Origin: JBATTK01 sp049670505
GTDB taxonomy: Bacteria > Bacteroidota > Bacteroidia > Flavobacteriales > Flavobacteriaceae
Length of the DNA stretch: 27,595 bases
Reading direction: 5' to 3'
NCBI GenBank assembly: GCA_049670505.1
Contig: JBATTK010000176.1
Location: forward strand, 1 to 27,595
This document shows, piece after piece, positions 24,390 to 27,595 of the stretch; positions within the stretch are counted from its first letter, which is position 1; every line of letters starts with the position of its first letter. Below the pieces are notes generated by a model. The model made no database searches, was not told the origin of the DNA, and saw nothing but the letters and a program-made list of their open reading frames with translations. The translations under genes were made by a program, and so were the position numbers.

Positions 24390-24689
24390 TTTATTTTTTG
24401 CGGATGGTTTCCTATGCTTTTTTGGGATAGATAATATCGGTATTCTTTTGAAATACGGGTAAAGGCAAAGTACCGTTCACTACTATTTCATTTAGTTGCG
24501 CAACGGAAGTCTTACATAGACCCATGATGGTGAAATAATTTAGAGACCGTTTTGAAATATGTGATTGGAATGTAGTTCAAAAATAGCGTATAAGGCCAAT
24601 AGGCTTAATTCCCTGGAAAAACACCAATGTAATAAAAATTGAAAACCAGTTAAACAAATCACCGAATTAACAAATCCAGAAACTAAAAA
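24390..24689. other. 300-base gap between lepB and the WbqC-like gene
   Basis: There is no gene of normal size. The minus strand contains a 38-codon frame described separately (24412-24525). The right half (24541-24689) is A+T-rich and probably leads into the WbqC-like gene. No strong hairpin, promoter consensus or repeat shared with the rest of the window was seen. Confidence 0.5.
24412..24525 (-). pseudogene. Possible small gene or C-terminal gene remnant
   Basis: On the minus strand an ATG at 24525 opens 37 codons ending at TAG (24412-24414). It begins 'MGLCKTSVAQLNEIVVNG' and ends 'NTDIIYPKKA'. The composition is protein-like, and the frame stays open 16 codons upstream of the ATG to a TGA, so it may be the tail of a decayed gene rather than a complete small protein. 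I do not recognise the family. Confidence 0.25.
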
Positions 24690-25322
24690 GTGCAGCTCCT
24701 CCTCCATCCTTCCTACTTTCCCAACATTGTCAATTTTGCTGCAATAGCTCAAAACATTATCTGTTGGGAAATAGAGGACAATTATCAAAAACAGACTTTT
24801 AGAAACCGATGTTATATTTGCACGGACCAGGGAAAGCACATGCTTACCATCCCTATTAAACACGTAGGTGGTGACCAGGGTAGGCAAAAATATAAGGACG
24901 TTAAGTTGGATAATCATTATAAGTGGCAAAGACAACACTGGCGTACGCTGGAGACCGCTTACAGGACATCCCCTTTTTTTGAATTCTATGAAGATGACAT
25001 CATCTCCTTGTATGAACAAGAATTCGACTATTTGTTAGATTTTAACCTAGAGACCATAGCGACCATGTGCCGTTGCCTTGGGGTAGATATGCCTTTGGAA
25101 AAAACAACTGTTTTCAAAAAAGAACCCACAACTTCCGTGGATGCCCGTTTTTTAGTGGACGCCAAAACGGCTATCACCATACAACAGGAAAAATATATTC
25201 AGGTATTTGGTGACAGGCATGGTTTTATAGAAAATCTAAGTACTTTGGATTTGTTGTTCAATGAAGGAACAAACGCCTTAAGCTATCTCAAAAATCAAAA
25301 CATGTCCTTTATAAATGTTTAG
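24690..25322 (+). CDS. WbqC-family protein
   Basis: The 210-aa product belongs to the WbqC-like family, whose members are found in polysaccharide biosynthesis loci and elsewhere; biochemical function is uncertain. Family features seen are the N-terminal 'LHPSYFPNIVNFAAIAQ', 'DNYQKQTFRNRCYI', 'LTIPIKHVG', 'WQRQHWRTLETAYRTSPFFE' and 'YLKNQNMSFIN' near the end. Length is normal. The start is GTG at 24690, giving a first strand directly ahead of the HPSYFPN motif. The stop lies inside the start of the following membrane-protein gene (8-base overlap), so both are likely co-translated. It is predicted cytoplasmic. Confidence 0.85.
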   Translation: MQLLLHPSYFPNIVNFAAIAQNIICWEIEDNYQKQTFRNRCYICTDQGKHMLTIPIKHVGGDQGRQKYKDVKLDNHYKWQRQHWRTLETAYRTSPFFEFYEDDIISLYEQEFDYLLDFNLETIATMCRCLGVDMPLEKTTVFKKEPTTSVDARFLVDAKTAITIQQEKYIQVFGDRHGFIENLSTLDLLFNEGTNALSYLKNQNMSFINV

Positions 25323-25623
25323 GTTTTGTATACATTATGGCATTCATTTCCTGGTACCCCTTGCAATCTGGTTCCTTTTCTTTAAGGATAAGGGCATACG
25401 GGTTCTTCTTATTTTATGGGCAGGCATTATCATAGATGTAGATCATCTTTTGGCAAACCCTATATTTGATGCCGACCGATGTAGTATAAATTTTCATCCG
25501 TTACATAGTTATTGGGCCATTGCAACCTATCTGCTTTTATTGTTTTTTAAAAAAACAAGAATATTCGGTATCGCATTGGTCATACATATCCTTGCCGATA
25601 TCTCGGATTGCCTGTTAAGATGA
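25315..25623 (+). CDS. DUF6122 small membrane protein
   Basis: This 102-aa protein with three to four membrane segments matches the DUF6122 pattern. Conserved polar residues sit between or within the membrane segments: 'HYGIHFLVP', 'IIIDVDHLL' (an Asp-x-Asp-His group), 'FHPLHSYW' and 'VIHILADISDCLL'. The series of His and Asp residues recalls the membrane-bound metal-dependent hydrolase family (YdjM-like), so metal binding is possible, but no activity is established. It overlaps the WbqC-like gene by 8 bases (ATGTTTAG). Its stop codon abuts, with no gap, the stop of the convergent gene on the minus strand. Confidence 0.8.
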   Translation: MFRFCIHYGIHFLVPLAIWFLFFKDKGIRVLLILWAGIIIDVDHLLANPIFDADRCSINFHPLHSYWAIATYLLLLFFKKTRIFGIALVIHILADISDCLLR

Positions 25624-26658
25624 TTATTTGGTCTTCATACGGATCGATGACATTACCGGAAAATGATCGGATAGCTCTATATCAAAGTTTTTATGTGCGG
25701 TGACCTCAAATGAGGGGTCTACCAATATAAAGTCGATACGGCCCGGGAAACCGGCAAAGTCATACGTTCTTCCAAATCCGGATCCTTTCTCCTTAAAAGT
25801 GTCCGTCATTTCTCCCTTTACCGTATAATATACATTGGAAAATTGGGTATTATTAAAATCCCCACAAATTATTCTTTTATAACTTGTCTTATTTTTATGA
25901 TCTACAATGATACTTACCTGCTGCTGCTGTTTCAAAAAGGATTCCGTTACCCTCTTATATAACTTTCCAGAAGGTTCGTCCGCAAATGCCTCGGGGCGTA
26001 TGCTCAGCGATTGTAGGTGTAAATTGTATACGCGAAGTGTATCCTTGTTATATACGATATCCGCAAAAATAGCGCTGTTCGCACTTCTTGGGAAATCCAA
26101 TACCCTTTTATTGATAATCGGATATTTTGAATAAATCGCTTGAATCACCCTCCCGGTATAGACCCCATATTCAAAATCTATAAAACGATAGGGGTATTGA
26201 CTAAAATGGTCGCTTCGCTTTTTTTTATAATCAAATTCTTGAAAACAAACAATATCCGGATTTTGAGAGGCAACAAAATCAACTATTTCCTCACTTACAT
26301 CATATCCTTCAGCCGCTCCATTAAATGTAAAGTTTAAAGCGTTGAACGTCATAATACTCAAATCCTTTTCTGCTATGGGGTCACCGGAGAATTTAAATTT
26401 AAAAAAAGAGCCGTGAACAACAAATCCCAAAAGCAGTACCAACAGTGACAAAATGAGCTGTCTTTTCCTTTTTAACAGCCAATAGATGAAGCATAGCATA
26501 TTAAGAACGACCAAAAAAGGAACGGCAAGGCTCAAAATGGATAAAAAAGAAAAGGTTTCCGATGAAATATAGGGCACGGTACAGGAAAGCAATAGCAATA
26601 ACGCAAATACAAGATTGAGCGCAAACACGAATTTGTTAAAAAAGGACAATTGCTTCAC
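25624..26658 (-). CDS. Membrane-anchored endonuclease/exonuclease/phosphatase-family protein
   Basis: The 344-aa protein has three N-terminal membrane segments (about 9-30, 38-61, 68-85) followed by an EEP-fold domain. Active-site elements are 'MTFNALNF' (Asn106), 'VCFQEFD' (Glu141), 'YNLHLQS' (His214), 'ICGDFNN' (Asp267, Asn269), 'RIDFILVD' and 'SDHFPV' (Asp331, His332), so a metal-dependent phosphodiesterase or phosphatase is expected to be intact. Whether the domain faces the periplasm and acts on DNA, lipid or another phosphoester cannot be told. It lies 4 bases after the rhomboid gene, in one operon, an arrangement common in flavobacteria. Confidence 0.9.
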   Translation of the reverse strand: MKQLSFFNKFVFALNLVFALLLLLSCTVPYISSETFSFLSILSLAVPFLVVLNMLCFIYWLLKRKRQLILSLLVLLLGFVVHGSFFKFKFSGDPIAEKDLSIMTFNALNFTFNGAAEGYDVSEEIVDFVASQNPDIVCFQEFDYKKKRSDHFSQYPYRFIDFEYGVYTGRVIQAIYSKYPIINKRVLDFPRSANSAIFADIVYNKDTLRVYNLHLQSLSIRPEAFADEPSGKLYKRVTESFLKQQQQVSIIVDHKNKTSYKRIICGDFNNTQFSNVYYTVKGEMTDTFKEKGSGFGRTYDFAGFPGRIDFILVDPSFEVTAHKNFDIELSDHFPVMSSIRMKTK

Positions 26659-26662
26659 GTAC

Positions 26663-27535
26663 TTAATCTTCTTTACCTGCCTTAAATAAAAAATCCTTCT
26701 CCGCTTTGGAAAGACTCTCGTATCCGGATTTACTAATTTTATCCAAGATGGAATCTATTTTCCGTTGTCTACTTTCCTTATCATAGTTTACCGAGGTTTT
26801 GGTAGCCTTTTTCCCTTTGCGGTAGACGGTCTTCAAGGGTGCCTTCTTTTCCTTTCCTTTGAACATATTGGCAATCCCGTCCAAAAATTTAGAAAACCCT
26901 TCACCAATGTCGCGCCCATTAATCAATTGTCTTGCATAGATATACCCTAAAAATGCCCCGCCCAAATGCGCCAACCGGCCTCCAACATTTCCACCATAAG
27001 GAATCTGAATAAGATCTATCAAGACAAAAAAGGCGCCAATATACCAAAGCTTCACGTTAAAAAAGATAATGCGTACTTCCTGATTGGGAATATAGGCGCA
27101 GATAAAGATAAGTACCGCCGTTACTCCCGCAGACGCCCCTATAAGAGCAGTGTTGACTCCCATAAGCGCGGGGAATACGTTGTAACTCAACAAAAAGATG
27201 AGTCCTCCCAAAATGATACCTAAAAAATAAACGTTTATAAAGCGTCTTTCGCCAAATAGGTTTAAAAATATCCTCCCTGAAAAATAGAGCATCAACATAT
27301 TCCAAAAAATATGTCCGAATCCTCCATGGAAAAAAGAATAGGTGACAATGGACCAAGGTTGTGCTATGAAGTCAAAAAAATCCTTGGGCAACTCAAACCA
27401 CTGTACTACAATATCCTTGGGCAGACCCAAGAGAAAGGTAACTATACCGTTCACTATAAATACCAAAACATTTATGGCAATCAGCTTTTCGGCTATGCTC
27501 AATCGTGCAAATTGATATTTTAATCCGGTATTCAT
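26663..27535 (-). CDS. Rhomboid-family intramembrane serine protease
   Basis: The 290-aa polytopic membrane protein has the rhomboid fold: 'HGGFGHIFWNMLMLYFSG' (70-87), the catalytic 'GASAG' with Ser135, and the His partner in 'AHLGGAFLGY' (His190). Six membrane segments are predicted, followed by a ~90-residue basic cytoplasmic tail with 'KGKKATKTSVNYDKESRQRK' and a C-terminal helical motif ending 'LSKAEKDFLFKAGKED'. The family cuts membrane proteins within or near the bilayer; the substrate is not known. The ATG at 27535 gives a short N-terminus before the first segment. It is co-transcribed with the EEP-family gene downstream. Confidence 0.92.
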   Translation of the reverse strand: MNTGLKYQFARLSIAEKLIAINVLVFIVNGIVTFLLGLPKDIVVQWFELPKDFFDFIAQPWSIVTYSFFHGGFGHIFWNMLMLYFSGRIFLNLFGERRFINVYFLGIILGGLIFLLSYNVFPALMGVNTALIGASAGVTAVLIFICAYIPNQEVRIIFFNVKLWYIGAFFVLIDLIQIPYGGNVGGRLAHLGGAFLGYIYARQLINGRDIGEGFSKFLDGIANMFKGKEKKAPLKTVYRKGKKATKTSVNYDKESRQRKIDSILDKISKSGYESLSKAEKDFLFKAGKED

Positions 27536-27555
27536 ATTAATTCCATCGATTTTTA

Positions 27556-27595
27556 TTAAACTGGTTCTTTTTCCAATACCACATCATGATAAAGC
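27556..27595 (-). CDS. C-terminal tail of a further minus-strand gene (truncated by window)
   Basis: Reading the minus strand from the window edge, one frame gives 'LYHDVVLEKEPV' and then TAA at 27556-27558, 20 bases before the rhomboid start. Its position and spacing suggest the end of the preceding gene in the same operon. Twelve codons are too few to name the family. Confidence 0.4.
   Translation of the reverse strand, partial: LYHDVVLEKEPV

Noticed and set aside
24540..25019. Minus-strand frame of 159 codons opposite the WbqC-like gene
   Set aside because: The plus-strand WbqC family match is clear, and the antisense frame has no recognisable features.
1..27595. CRISPR array, tRNA, rRNA, restriction or other defence gene
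   Set aside because: No regularly spaced repeats, cloverleaf-like segments or defence-family motifs were seen on either strand.

Overview
The window looks like chromosomal DNA from a member of the Flavobacteriaceae (Bacteroidota). Several things point there: a SusC/SusD-type outer-membrane pair, a conserved parA-parB-DUF5683-dapB-lepB-wbqC run, a DUF6122 membrane protein, very weak Shine-Dalgarno signals, moderate A+T richness and compact gene order. The genus cannot be fixed from the sequence. No rRNA, tRNA, CRISPR array, insertion sequence or phage gene was seen.

Layout. (1) 1-2500: the 3' part of a SusC-type TonB-dependent receptor and its SusD-type lipoprotein, closed by a strong hairpin. 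(2) 2533-9417: a tightly packed + strand operon for cell-wall (muropeptide) recycling. It holds a GHL10-type lipoprotein glycosidase, an AmpG-like MFS permease, a NagZ-like GH3 hexosaminidase, a small methyltransferase, an A+T-rich secreted HExxH protein that looks like a late insertion, and AnmK. It ends at a perfect 13-bp inverted repeat facing the next, convergent operon. (3) 12958-9477 (minus): biotin carrier, biotin carboxylase and carboxyltransferase of a three-subunit acyl-CoA carboxylase, most likely propionyl-CoA carboxylase. (4) 12959-14812: a gene-poor zone with signs of rearrangement. It contains a 218-bp element with terminal inverted repeats and nested palindromes, an isolated WbpP-type UDP-GlcNAc 4-epimerase gene flanked by ~120-bp imperfect direct repeats, and a C-terminal gene remnant. 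(5) 14813-19287 (+): uridine kinase, DivIC/FtsB, and both methylmalonyl-CoA mutase subunits. (6) 19438-25623 (+): parA, parB, DUF5683, dapB, signal peptidase I, WbqC-like and DUF6122. (7) 27535-25624 (minus): a rhomboid protease and an endonuclease/exonuclease/phosphatase-family membrane protein, with the tail of another gene at the right edge.

How the genes work together. Region 2 accounts for cutting, import, de-glycosylation and kinase steps of anhydro-muropeptide salvage. Regions 3 and 5 supply two of the three steps from propionyl-CoA to succinyl-CoA; the epimerase is not in the window. Region 6 joins chromosome partitioning, lysine/diaminopimelate synthesis and protein secretion.

The best leads for something undescribed are the secreted HExxH gene inside the recycling operon, the repeat-flanked epimerase island with its duplicated 12-codon reading frames, and the 218-bp palindromic element. 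I did not find a clear new defence or mobile system.
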